A stretch of DNA of 64,000 nt from Wocania_A spongiicola. GTDB taxonomy: Bacteria; Bacteroidota; Bacteroidia; Flavobacteriales; Flavobacteriaceae. This document shows positions 8,620 to 17,262 of this stretch, piece by piece. The notes under the pieces are model-generated. The model was not told the origin of the DNA. It did no database searches and saw only the letters and a program-made list of their open reading frames with translations. How positions within the stretch are numbered: position 1 is the stretch's first letter; every line of letters begins with the position of its first letter. The translations under genes and the position numbers were made by a program. The stretch spans positions 182,795 through 246,794 of the forward strand of contig NZ_JAMFLZ010000005.1 in the NCBI RefSeq assembly GCF_023502325.1. The letters run 5' to 3'.

Positions 8620-9636
8620 CTAATTCCTTGAAGATTCTCTTACTATAAGTTTGTGACGTAAACTTATAGCGTTTGTTTCTTGTAAGTTAATATTCCCTTT
8701 TATTTGATTAATAATACTCTCACCAGCCAAAAGTCCCATATTATAACCAGGATACTCTATGGTGCTCAATGTTGGTGTAACTAATACAGATATTGGATCA
8801 TTATTAAAACCAACAATTTTTAAGTCTTCTGGGATATTATAATTTTCTTTTTTTAATTCCTTTATACAATGAGCTGCAAATGAATCGGCCAAAATAAATA
8901 AACCATCTACAGGCTCATCCATATTCTTTATATAACCAAGGACATCACTAGTGTTTTTTGGTTCCATAGTAGTTTCAAAAATACAATCAGTACTAAACTT
9001 ATATTTGTTAGCTTTCAATGCTTTTTTATAACCCAAAACCCGATCGGCATAAACATTTCTTTTTAGATTTCCAGTAATGACTATTATATTCTTACATCCT
9101 TGTTGTATCAAATGGTCGGTAGCATCGTAACCAGCTTGAACATTATCAATAACAATGGTCGGGCAATTTGGTAATACATGAACCCGATCCATAAAAATTA
9201 ATGGTATTTTAGATTTAATAAATGGCGTGAAATGATCGTAGTTTTCAGTATTGAAAGCCAAGGAAACCAAGATAGCATCAATCCCGCTATTATAAAGTGT
9301 TTTAGCATTTAGCTTTTCCTTTTCCATCGATTCTAAAGATTGGCTAATAATTAAATTATAACCTGCTTCATTGGCGACCTTTTCTACACCAGCCAAAAGT
9401 GTAGACATAAAATATGAATCTAATTTTGGTATAATTACCCCTATTGTATTAGATTTTTGTGTACGTAAATTAACAGCAAACTTATTTACTTTATATCCCA
9501 ATTCATTAGCCTTCAAAACAACCTTGTCTTTAGTTTTTTTACTAATTGAAGGATGGTTGTTCAAACTTCTACTAATAGTTCCTGGTGAAACATTTAGTTC
9601 TTTAGCCAAATCATATATGGTTATTTTTTTCTCCAC
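8620..9636 (-). CDS. LacI-family transcriptional regulator
   Basis: A 338-residue regulator. The N-terminal helix-turn-helix reads ITIYDLAKELNVSPGTISRSLNNHP (residues 5-29), followed by the hinge and a periplasmic-binding-protein-like effector domain (NTIGVIIPKLDSYFMSTLLAGVE to the C-terminus, with LKIVGFNNDP). It is transcribed away from the oxidoreductase operon at 9978, and a LacI-type operator lies on that operon's promoter, so it most likely represses the operon until a sugar-like inducer binds. The effector cannot be predicted. Confidence 0.92.
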   Translation of the reverse strand: MEKKITIYDLAKELNVSPGTISRSLNNHPSISKKTKDKVVLKANELGYKVNKFAVNLRTQKSNTIGVIIPKLDSYFMSTLLAGVEKVANEAGYNLIISQSLESMEKEKLNAKTLYNSGIDAILVSLAFNTENYDHFTPFIKSKIPLIFMDRVHVLPNCPTIVIDNVQAGYDATDHLIQQGCKNIIVITGNLKRNVYADRVLGYKKALKANKYKFSTDCIFETTMEPKNTSDVLGYIKNMDEPVDGLFILADSFAAHCIKELKKENYNIPEDLKIVGFNNDPISVLVTPTLSTIEYPGYNMGLLAGESIINQIKGNINLQETNAISLRHKLIVRESSRN

Positions 9637-9656
9637 GCCTTATAAAAATTTCGTAA

Positions 9657-9664
9657 CAAATTTA
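9657..9664 (-). promoter_or_regulatory. -7 box of the LacI-family gene
   Basis: The minus strand reads TAAATTTG, a perfect match to the Bacteroidota TAnnTTTG element, 20 bp before the start codon at 9636. No clear -33 TTG is seen at the expected distance. Confidence 0.45.
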
Positions 9665-9844
9665 TAGTAATATTATTAAGTAATTATAGTTTTTACAAAA
9701 AATCCGTGCAACAAATCAAAACAATAATAAGTAAAAATAAAGTATAAAATCTTTATTTTTAAACTATTCATATTAAAAAACAACCAAAAAGCTACACTTT
9801 TTAATAAAAATTATATTTATAAATATATTATTTCGTTAAATTAA

Positions 9845-9858
9845 TGCAATCGGTTGCG
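9845..9858. promoter_or_regulatory. LacI-type operator
   Basis: TGCAATCGGTTGCG is an imperfect 14-bp palindrome with the central CG and TGCAA/TTGC arms typical of LacI-family operators. It sits in the 341-bp gap between the LacI gene and the oxidoreductase operon and covers the TTG of the predicted -33 element at 9854. The rest of this gap (9637-9844 and 9885-9977) is AT-rich with no further gene visible. Confidence 0.65.
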
Positions 9859-9884
9859 TAAATTATTCATATCATATATATTTG
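9854..9884 (+). promoter_or_regulatory. Promoter of the PmoA-like/ThuA/oxidoreductase operon
   Basis: TTG at 9854-9856, a spacer of 20 bp, then TATATTTG at 9877-9884, a full match to TAnnTTTG. The predicted start of transcription near 9891 leaves a leader of about 87 nt. The -33 triplet is inside the LacI-type operator, consistent with repression by occlusion. Confidence 0.6.
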
Positions 9885-9977
9885 TTATCTTAATAACGTA
9901 TTAAGGCAAATATTGAATTGATATTATGTACAAATCAATTTCAACTTTGTTAAATAAACTATCAGCAATTAAATCAA

Positions 9978-11234
9978 ATGAGATTAAAACTATTATTTTC
10001 TATTTTGCCTTTTCTCTTTTTTAATTGTTCTGAAGAGTTACTTAGGTTTTCAGTAAACTCTGGAAACTATGATCGGTCTGATTGCCCAGTTTCCACACCA
10101 CTCCCATCACTAGAGTTTGATCATAAAAAAATACAATTAGTAGAATTAGTTGGTACTACTATAAAACCGGTTCCTTTTCAATTTGATAGAAATACAAACA
10201 ACCTTTGGTTTATATTAGATGGATTAACGCCCAAAGAAACCGTTAGGCATTTTGCAATAGTAGAAAGCAAGGAGAAAATCGAAAATCAGCAAATTCAAAT
10301 TAGTAAAGAAAAAGGTGCTTTTCAATTTAAGTATAAAGAGCAGCCCATTTTAAATTATCAATTCGGAATGGTTTATCCACCAAAAGGCGTAGATGAGGCT
10401 TATAAAAAGTCTGGATTTTTACATCCCGTCTTTTCACCAGAAGGTGAAATATTAACTAGAATCCAAGCACCAGACCATTACCATCATTATGGAATTTGGG
10501 GTCCATGGACGAAAACTAACATTAATGGCAGATCAGTTGATTTTTGGAACTTAGGAAAGAAGCAAGGAACTGTTTTATTTAAATCTTTTTTAAACGAAGT
10601 TCAAGGAGATGTTTATAGTAGTTTTATCGCATTACAAGAGCATCTAGATTTTAAAGCTGTAGAAAAAAACAGAACTGCAATAAATGAAGAATTGGAAGTA
10701 AAAGTTTGGAATATTGAATCTGAAAATAAATTTTGGTTGGTTGATTACACTACAAAAATTAAAAGCCCTCTTGATTCAGGTATTCTTCTTGATGCCTATC
10801 GCTATGGTGGTGGAATAGGGTTTAGAGCTACTGAAAAATGGCATAAAAACAATGCTTCTGTATTAACCTCAGCAGGTAAAGATCGTTTGTCTGCTGATGG
10901 AAGTTCTGCCAAATGGGTAATAATTGAAGGTGAATCTAAAACTAAAAAAGGTCGAAGTGGTATCTTATTCATGGGGTTTCCAGATAATAAGGAATTCCCA
11001 GAGCCTATGAGAGTTTGGCCAGTAGATGCTAATGATGGAAGAGGTGATATGTTTTTTGAATTTTGCCCAATTCGTCATGTAGAATGGAAAATAGAAAGTA
11101 AAAAGCAATATAGTTTAAATTACCGCTTGCTTATTTTTGATGGTGAAATTACAGCTGAACAAGCTGAAATACACTGGCAAGGATTTGCTAACCCACCAAA
11201 CACAACGATAATATCTAATAAAATAAAAAAATGA
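9978..11234 (+). CDS. PmoA-like (DUF6807) family lipoprotein
   Basis: A 418-residue exported protein with a lipobox-like signal end (FLFFNCSEE, Cys17). The histidine-rich segment RIQAPDHYHHYGIWGPWTKTNINGRSVDFWN (about 160-190) and the C-terminal PMRVWPVDANDGRGDMFFEFCPIRH block resemble the PmoA-like/DUF6807 family, which occurs beside ThuA and Gfo/Idh/MocA genes in Bacteroidota. Despite the family name there is no methane oxidation context. It is the first gene of the LacI-controlled operon and overlaps the ThuA gene by 4 bp. The biochemical role is unknown. Confidence 0.75.
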   Translation: MRLKLLFSILPFLFFNCSEELLRFSVNSGNYDRSDCPVSTPLPSLEFDHKKIQLVELVGTTIKPVPFQFDRNTNNLWFILDGLTPKETVRHFAIVESKEKIENQQIQISKEKGAFQFKYKEQPILNYQFGMVYPPKGVDEAYKKSGFLHPVFSPEGEILTRIQAPDHYHHYGIWGPWTKTNINGRSVDFWNLGKKQGTVLFKSFLNEVQGDVYSSFIALQEHLDFKAVEKNRTAINEELEVKVWNIESENKFWLVDYTTKIKSPLDSGILLDAYRYGGGIGFRATEKWHKNNASVLTSAGKDRLSADGSSAKWVIIEGESKTKKGRSGILFMGFPDNKEFPEPMRVWPVDANDGRGDMFFEFCPIRHVEWKIESKKQYSLNYRLLIFDGEITAEQAEIHWQGFANPPNTTIISNKIKK

Positions 11235-12001
11235 AAAAAATACTCATATCCATTTTCTGCATATTTACTCTAACCAATATACACGCTAATAATGAAGTAA
11301 TAAAGAAAGTCTTAATATTTACAAAAAATGGATTGTCATTAAATGGAAAAAAAGGATATGTTCATGAAAATATCCCAAACAGCATTAAAGCTTTGCAAGA
11401 AATTTGTAAACTCGAAAAAATAGAAACCGTTGCAAGTGAAGATGCATCACTGTTTACAGATGAGACCTTAGCTCAATTTGACGCTATTATCTTTTCAAAT
11501 GCCAATAACGAAGTTTTTGATACCGAAGAGCAAAAGCAGGCCTTTCAAAGATATATTAGAAATGGTGGTGGTTTTATTGGTATTCATTCTGCAAATGCAG
11601 TAGAAAGAGGTTGGCCGTGGTATTGGGCTCTAATTGGTGGAAAGTTTGTGAGACATGCTCCTCACCAAGAGTTTGACGTAATAGTAACAAACCCCAGTCA
11701 CCCATCAACAGAGTTTTTAGGCAAGAAATGGACAGTAAATGACGAGTGCTACTATTCAAATAATTTAAATCCAGATATAAATGTATTACTTTCAGCAGAT
11801 ATGACAACTGTTGAAGACAAAAAGAAGTCAGAATATCCTAATAACATTTTTGGAAACTACTTTCCAATATGTTGGTCTCACGAATTCGAAGGTGGTCGTC
11901 AATGGTATACAGCATTAGGTCATGATTCAGAAATGTATGATGATCCTATATTTAGGAAGCATCTAAAAGGAGGCATTTTATGGGTACTTAATAAAAAATA
12001 A
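11231..12001 (+). CDS. ThuA-domain protein (class I glutamine amidotransferase-like fold), exported
   Basis: A 256-residue protein with a cleavable signal peptide (ILISIFCIFTLTNIHA). The ThuA domain starts at about residue 27 (KKVLIFTKNGLSLNGKKGYVHENI) and shows GGGFIGIHSANAVERGWPWYWALIGGKF, then CWSHEFEGGRQWYTALGHD near the C-terminus, the signature of the family. ThuA proteins are linked to oxidised disaccharide (3-keto-sugar) use, and exported ones commonly sit with Gfo/Idh/MocA dehydrogenases as here. It overlaps the upstream gene by 4 bp, and the Tat-exported oxidoreductase starts 41 bp downstream. Confidence 0.85.
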   Translation: MKKILISIFCIFTLTNIHANNEVIKKVLIFTKNGLSLNGKKGYVHENIPNSIKALQEICKLEKIETVASEDASLFTDETLAQFDAIIFSNANNEVFDTEEQKQAFQRYIRNGGGFIGIHSANAVERGWPWYWALIGGKFVRHAPHQEFDVIVTNPSHPSTEFLGKKWTVNDECYYSNNLNPDINVLLSADMTTVEDKKKSEYPNNIFGNYFPICWSHEFEGGRQWYTALGHDSEMYDDPIFRKHLKGGILWVLNKK

Positions 12002-12042
12002 TTTAATATAAATATGGCATTTAAAATTTAAATAAATAACAC

Positions 12043-13422
12043 ATGGAACGTAGAAATTTTATAAAGAAGACAGTAACTGGCGGCGCAGCAACACTATTGG
12101 CACCAACAATATTACCTTCAAATGTATTTGGACAAACTATTGCTAATAGAAAAGTTAATGTTGGCCAAATTGGATGTGGAAGAATTGCAAGAGACCATGA
12201 TATGCCTGGAGTTATGCAATATGACAATGCTAGAATGATAGCTGTTTGTGATGTTGATAGTAATAGAGCAAAAGATGCCAAGGTATTAGTACAAAAATAT
12301 TATGCTAAAAAAACTGGGAGCGATAAAACCGTAGACGTCAAAGTATATGAAGATTATAAAGACCTACTAATGAATCCAGAAATTGATGCAGTTGTTATTA
12401 GTACTCCAGATCATTGGCATTCGCAACCTGCCATTGAAGCTGCGTTAGCTGGTAAAGATGTATATCTTCAAAAGCCAACATCTTTAACCTTAGAAGAAGG
12501 TAGAATATTAGTAGATATTATAAAAAAGAAAGGAACAATTCTTCAAGTAGGAACACAACAAAGAGCAATGCCGCAATTTAGAATTGCTGCTGAATTGGTC
12601 AGAAATGGCAGAATTGGAAAAATCCATACGGTTAAAATTGGTTTACCTGGTGACCCAGCTGGACCAGTAGCTCCTAAAATGCCTATACCAACCAATTTAA
12701 ACTATGATATGTGGTTAGGCTCTACTCCCGAAATTCCTTATACAGAAATTGGAGTGCATCCACAAAAAGGTTACGGCAGACCAGGTTGGCTAAGACAGGA
12801 GCAGTTTGGGTCTGGAATGATTACAGGATGGGGACAGCATCATTATGATTCTGCTGCATGGGGAATGGATACTGAGTTAACAGGGCCTATTTCTGTTGAA
12901 TCAATTGCAGAATTTCCTAAATCGGGTCTGTGGAATGTACACGGAGATTTTATGGCTAAAGCTGAATATGCAAATGGTATTACTATGTACACTAGTGGAG
13001 GTTATACCAATGGTATAAAGTATATTGGAGATGATGGCTGGATTTTTGTTTCTAGAGGTAGTTATACGGCATCAGCTTCTGATCCAGTATCAAAGGATAA
13101 AAGTTCAAAGGCATTGAATGCTAGTAATCCAAGTATTTTAAAGTCTGTAATTGGTCCAAATGAAATTCATCTAAAAAAAATTGATGAGCAGCATGGCGAT
13201 TGGTTAAATAGTATAGAAAGTAGAAAAGACCCTATTTCTGATGTAGAAAAAGGTCATAGAGCCTGTAGTATTTGCTTAATTACTCATATTTCAATGAAAT
13301 TAGGTCGAAAATTACACTGGAATCCTGAAAAGGAAATATTTGTTAATGATGCTGAAGCCAATAATATGCTTAAACGTTCACAACGTTTTCCTTATGGAGT
13401 AAACAGTATTAAGGGACTATAG
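12043..13422 (+). CDS. Gfo/Idh/MocA-family oxidoreductase, Tat-exported
   Basis: A 459-residue NAD(P)-dependent sugar dehydrogenase-type protein. The N-terminus carries a twin-arginine signal (MERRNFIKKTVTGGAATLLA), consistent with export of a folded, cofactor-loaded enzyme. The Rossmann domain starts at about residue 38 (VNVGQIGCGRIARDHDM); the EKP position reads LQKPTSLTLEEG, retaining the catalytic Lys, and a histidine-rich GWGQHHYDSAAWGMD block follows. It is the third gene of the LacI-regulated set. It probably oxidises or reduces a sugar derivative in the periplasm; the substrate is not predictable. Confidence 0.88.
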   Translation: MERRNFIKKTVTGGAATLLAPTILPSNVFGQTIANRKVNVGQIGCGRIARDHDMPGVMQYDNARMIAVCDVDSNRAKDAKVLVQKYYAKKTGSDKTVDVKVYEDYKDLLMNPEIDAVVISTPDHWHSQPAIEAALAGKDVYLQKPTSLTLEEGRILVDIIKKKGTILQVGTQQRAMPQFRIAAELVRNGRIGKIHTVKIGLPGDPAGPVAPKMPIPTNLNYDMWLGSTPEIPYTEIGVHPQKGYGRPGWLRQEQFGSGMITGWGQHHYDSAAWGMDTELTGPISVESIAEFPKSGLWNVHGDFMAKAEYANGITMYTSGGYTNGIKYIGDDGWIFVSRGSYTASASDPVSKDKSSKALNASNPSILKSVIGPNEIHLKKIDEQHGDWLNSIESRKDPISDVEKGHRACSICLITHISMKLGRKLHWNPEKEIFVNDAEANNMLKRSQRFPYGVNSIKGL

Positions 13423-13485
13423 ACCAAAATTGTTTTTTGTAGCGGTAATAGCTTTCATAAATTAAATTCAATAAATATATTTTCA

Positions 13486-14877
13486 ATGAAGTATTTAGCA
13501 GTTATATATAGCCTCTTTTTTGTTGCTTGCATAGGCAAATCTGAAAATAAAGAAACACCTAAAGAAAGTGACAACAATAAAGGTAAAATTACTTTAATGA
13601 CATTAAATCCTGGACATTTTCATGCCGCATTAGTTCAAAAATCGATGTATAAACAAGTAAATAATAATGTTTATGTATATGCGCCAAAAGGACCAGATAT
13701 TAAAGACCATCTTGCACGTATAGAAGGTTTTAATACTAGAGAAGAAAACCCAACACAATGGGTAGAAAATGTTTATGAAGGCAATGACTACCTACAAAAA
13801 ATGATGTCTGAAAAACCTGGAAATGTTATGGTAGTTTCTGGTAAGAATAATAAAAAAATAGAATACATTAAAGCAGCTATTGATGCAGGAATTCATGTAT
13901 ATGCCGATAAGCCAATGGTTATAAATCCTGAAGGGTTTAAGGTTTTAGAAAACATTTTTAAAACTGCTGCTGAGAAAGGTTTATTGGTTTATGATATCAT
14001 GACAGAACGTTTTGAGATTACTACAATACTACAGCGTGAGCTTTCTATGAACACTAGTGTTTTTGGAACATTAGTAGATGGCACTCCTGAAAAACCCGCT
14101 ATAACTAAAGAAAGTGTACATCATTTTTTTAAATACGTTTCTGGTAAACCTTTAAAAAGACCAGATTGGTTTTTTGATACTAAGCAACGTGGAGAAGGAT
14201 TAAATGATGTATCTACGCATTTGGTAGATTTAGTGCAATGGGAAGCTTTTCCTAATGTTATATTGAAAAAATCTGACATTAAAATTATTAATGCTAAACA
14301 TTGGACAACTAGTCTATCAAAAAAAATGTTTAAAAAAGTAACCGGTGCCGATAAATTTCCAGATTTTTTAAAAAAAGACTTGGATGGAGAATTACTTAGT
14401 ATAAACTGTAACGGTTCTATAATTTATAAAATAAAAGGAAAAATAGCTAAGACATCTGTTATATGGAATTTTCAAGCCCCAGAAGGAACAGGAGATACTC
14501 ATTATAGTATAATGAGAGGAACCAAATGCGATTTAATTATAAAGCAAGGTGCAGAAGAAAATTACAAGCCAAAATTATATATTAAAATGAATGCTAATGA
14601 AGACGAATCTAAGTTTGAAGAAAACTTAAAAACTGCTATTAGTACAACTATCAATCAAAAATATTCAGGAGTAAAACTAGAAAGGCTTGATAATAAAACC
14701 TGGTTTTTAGATATTCCTCAAGAATACAAAATTGGTCACGAGCAACATTTTGAACAGGTTACAACAAACTTCTTAAAATATCTAAAAGAAGACAACATGC
14801 CTGCTTGGGAAATTCCAAATATGATTGTTAAGTATTACACTACTTCTGAAGCGTTTAAATTTGCAAATAAAAATTAG
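13486..14877 (+). CDS. Gfo/Idh/MocA-type oxidoreductase with lipoprotein signal
   Basis: A 463-residue lipoprotein (YSLFFVACIGKS, Cys15). The N-terminal part has a degenerate nucleotide-binding fold (LMTLNPGHFHAALVQKSMY) and the DKPMVINPEGF motif at about residue 140, equivalent to the EKP motif of Gfo/Idh/MocA enzymes. The C-terminal half fits the 'putative oxidoreductase C-terminal' family seen next to ThuA genes. The glycine-rich loop is replaced by GHFHAA, so cofactor use may differ. It is the last gene of the operon, 63 bp after the previous one. Confidence 0.78.
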   Translation: MKYLAVIYSLFFVACIGKSENKETPKESDNNKGKITLMTLNPGHFHAALVQKSMYKQVNNNVYVYAPKGPDIKDHLARIEGFNTREENPTQWVENVYEGNDYLQKMMSEKPGNVMVVSGKNNKKIEYIKAAIDAGIHVYADKPMVINPEGFKVLENIFKTAAEKGLLVYDIMTERFEITTILQRELSMNTSVFGTLVDGTPEKPAITKESVHHFFKYVSGKPLKRPDWFFDTKQRGEGLNDVSTHLVDLVQWEAFPNVILKKSDIKIINAKHWTTSLSKKMFKKVTGADKFPDFLKKDLDGELLSINCNGSIIYKIKGKIAKTSVIWNFQAPEGTGDTHYSIMRGTKCDLIIKQGAEENYKPKLYIKMNANEDESKFEENLKTAISTTINQKYSGVKLERLDNKTWFLDIPQEYKIGHEQHFEQVTTNFLKYLKEDNMPAWEIPNMIVKYYTTSEAFKFANKN

Positions 14878-14909
14878 TAATCTAAATCTTTTATTGAAGC
14901 TATAACATA

Positions 14910-15611
14910 TTAATTTATCACTAATCTAAATCCTTCTCCATGAATATTAAGTATTTCTACTTTTTCATCTAATTTTAAATACTTACGTAATTTAGCAATA
15001 TAAACATCCATACTACGAGAAGTAAAGTAATTATCGTCTCTCCATATTTTAGTAAGTGCTAGTTCACGCGGCATTAAATCATTTTCATGCAAGGCTAATA
15101 AACGCAATAATTCGTTTTCTTTAGGTGATAGTTTTATTGGGTCTCCACCATCAAAACGTAAAAAACGTAACTTGGAATTTAAATCGAAGCTTCCAATTTT
15201 AAATTCAAATTGTTTACTATCAGAAATAGTTTCAGTAGCTTTACGTTGCATTATAGCTTTTATTTTCATTAAAAGCACTTCGCTATCAAAAGGTTTATTT
15301 AAATAATCATCTGCTCCTACTTTATAACCTTTTAAAACATCTTCTTTCATTGCTTTAGCTGTCAAAAATACTATTGGTACATCAGTGTTTTTTTCCCTTA
15401 TTTCTTTAGCTAAAGTAAAACCGTCTTTATAAGGCATCATAACATCAAGAATGCATAAATCGAAATCGTCCTTTTTAAACTTTTCGAAACCTTCCATACC
15501 ATTTTTAGCATGAACAACATCGTAATCGTTCATTATTAAATAATCTTTAAGAACAGTTCCAAAATTTGGATCGTCTTCTACTAATAAAATTCTCTTTTTT
15601 TGCTCTTCCAT
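14910..15611 (-). CDS. OmpR-family response regulator (RprY-like)
   Basis: A 233-residue response regulator. The receiver domain (residues 7-120) has the acidic pair VEDDP, phospho-acceptor Asp56 in CILDVMMP and the Lys of LNKPF. The C-terminal winged helix (about 140-230) is OmpR/PhoB-type (LSPKENELLRLLALHENDLMPRELAL...RSMDVYIAKLRKYL). It lies 2 bp downstream of its cognate kinase. The sequence resembles RprY of Bacteroidota. OmpR-type regulators bind direct repeats about one helical turn apart; candidate repeats are found upstream of this operon and of htrA. Confidence 0.92.
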   Translation of the reverse strand: MEEQKKRILLVEDDPNFGTVLKDYLIMNDYDVVHAKNGMEGFEKFKKDDFDLCILDVMMPYKDGFTLAKEIREKNTDVPIVFLTAKAMKEDVLKGYKVGADDYLNKPFDSEVLLMKIKAIMQRKATETISDSKQFEFKIGSFDLNSKLRFLRFDGGDPIKLSPKENELLRLLALHENDLMPRELALTKIWRDDNYFTSRSMDVYIAKLRKYLKLDEKVEILNIHGEGFRLVIN

Positions 15612-15613
15612 GT

Positions 15614-17188
15614 TTATGTTATTATAGGAAGCTTTATTATAAATGTGCTCCCTTTTCCTTTTTCACTTTCAACCGTTACATAACCTTGATGGTCATCTAC
15701 TATACGTTTTACATAAGCTAAGCCCAACCCGTGACCTTTAACATTATGTATGTTTCCTGTATGTTCTCTATAAAATTTTTCGAACACACGCTTTAAGGCA
15801 GCTTTACTCATTCCGCTACCATGATCTTTTATTTTTAATAAAATATTGGTTCCAATATTTTCTGTAATAACTTCAATTTTTAAAATATCTGGAGAATATT
15901 TAATAGCATTATCCAGAATATTAACGATAACATTAGTAAAGTGCATTTCACTTGCTAAAACTGACGATTTCTCAGCATTTAGGTATGTTTCAATCGTTCC
16001 ATTTCTATCTTCAATCAAAAGCTGCACATGTGTTAATGCATCTTCGATTAAGTCGTGCAACTCAACTCTATCCTTACTAATATTTAGTTCATTTTTTTCT
16101 AGTTTAGATATTCTTAAAACATTTTCAACCTGAGCATGCATTCGTTTGTTTTCTTCTTTTATCATATTAAGATAACGTATAACCTTATCTTTATCTTCAA
16201 TAATCTTTGGATTTTTTATGGCATCTAAAGCTAAATTTATTGTAGCAATAGGTGTTTTAAACTCATGTGTCATGTTATTAATAAAGTCAGTTTTAATTTG
16301 AGATATTTTGCGCTGCTTAACTAATTGATATAAAGCACTTGAATATGCTAAAATAATAACTGATGTAAAAATTATAGATAACAAAATCATACCCATAATA
16401 GACGACAAAATAAACTTTTTGTCATCAGGAAAGTTTACTAATAATTTATAGCTACTTTGATTATTTTCATTAGGAAAAATTGGAACTTTAAACGTTGATG
16501 CTTCGTCTCTTTCAAATCCATCACTATGCACTTTAGTTGCTAAACCGTTACTATAAATAGCAAACTCAAAATCAATATCAACCTCACCTTCTTTTAATTT
16601 ATTTTCAAGTAGTTTCTCTATTTCTGCTGATGAAATCCTTTTGTGAACAGGTTTTCTTGACAACATAGCTTTAAAACTTTTCTCAAGACTGTTTTTTTGA
16701 GCTTCAGCGATACTACCACTATTAACAATACTTAGTATTGGGCTTTTTGATAAATCTCTTTCTGAAAACTCTATATCATTAAATACTTGAATTTGAGATT
16801 CGCCAAGTATATTTTGAACATTAATACTATCTAAACCAATGTCAAAGAGCGATGAAGACAATTTATAGTTCTCTTCTAAAACTCCACTTCTGTAAATAAG
16901 TGTTTCTTTTGTGTTATTATTTTGTTGATAGATAAATAGCTGAGAAACTGCTGCTGAATCACTCTTTTTTTCTTTATCTAATCTTTGATATCTCTGAAAA
17001 AGCTTTTCAAATTCATCATCTCCTATTTTATTAGAAACTGCATATAAAGCCCTAGTTACACTAGATTTAAAACGTTTTTCTTCATTATCAACAGAATCCT
17101 TAATATAATAAGCTTGAACGAATATGATACCTATAAGGGACAAACTCATTAAAAGTACCAATAGGATGAATATTCTTTTGCTCATCAT
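15614..17188 (-). CDS. Sensor histidine kinase (RprX-like)
   Basis: A 524-residue membrane kinase. Two membrane helices (about residues 6-28 and 260-285) frame a ~230-residue periplasmic sensor domain. The HisKA domain has His308 in NNMTHEFKTPIAT, followed by an HATPase_c domain with N box (FTNVIVNILDNAIKYS), DHGSGM and GHGLGLAYVKRIV. There is no HAMP domain. It partners the response regulator 2 bp downstream. The start could be the first (17188) or second (17185) of two adjacent ATGs; a -7-like TAATTTTG lies only 4 nt before the second. Confidence 0.92.
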   Translation of the reverse strand: MMSKRIFILLVLLMSLSLIGIIFVQAYYIKDSVDNEEKRFKSSVTRALYAVSNKIGDDEFEKLFQRYQRLDKEKKSDSAAVSQLFIYQQNNNTKETLIYRSGVLEENYKLSSSLFDIGLDSINVQNILGESQIQVFNDIEFSERDLSKSPILSIVNSGSIAEAQKNSLEKSFKAMLSRKPVHKRISSAEIEKLLENKLKEGEVDIDFEFAIYSNGLATKVHSDGFERDEASTFKVPIFPNENNQSSYKLLVNFPDDKKFILSSIMGMILLSIIFTSVIILAYSSALYQLVKQRKISQIKTDFINNMTHEFKTPIATINLALDAIKNPKIIEDKDKVIRYLNMIKEENKRMHAQVENVLRISKLEKNELNISKDRVELHDLIEDALTHVQLLIEDRNGTIETYLNAEKSSVLASEMHFTNVIVNILDNAIKYSPDILKIEVITENIGTNILLKIKDHGSGMSKAALKRVFEKFYREHTGNIHNVKGHGLGLAYVKRIVDDHQGYVTVESEKGKGSTFIIKLPIIT

Positions 17189-17189
17189 T

Positions 17190-17241
17190 CAAAATTAACA
17201 TTTTAACATTTAGCTCAGATATCATTTAACCTTACATTAAC
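17190..17241 (-). promoter_or_regulatory. Upstream region of the RprXY-like operon: GTTAA direct repeats and -7 box
   Basis: On the minus strand, GTTAA repeats lie at 17241-17237 and 17230-17226 (11 bp apart), with further copies at 17207-17203 and 17199-17195. A TAATTTTG -7 element covers 17197-17190, and a CTG at about 17218 is in the -33 position. The upstream repeat pair resembles the GTTAAA array before htrA and could be an autoregulatory binding site. The repeats are short and AT-rich, so chance is possible. Confidence 0.45.
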
Positions 17242-17262
17242 AAAAATGTTAAAGTTTATGGA

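Noticed and set aside
12043..14877. Possible recent acquisition of the oxidoreductase operon by transfer
   Set aside because: Codon and base use look like the neighbouring core genes and no mobile element or attachment site is nearby.
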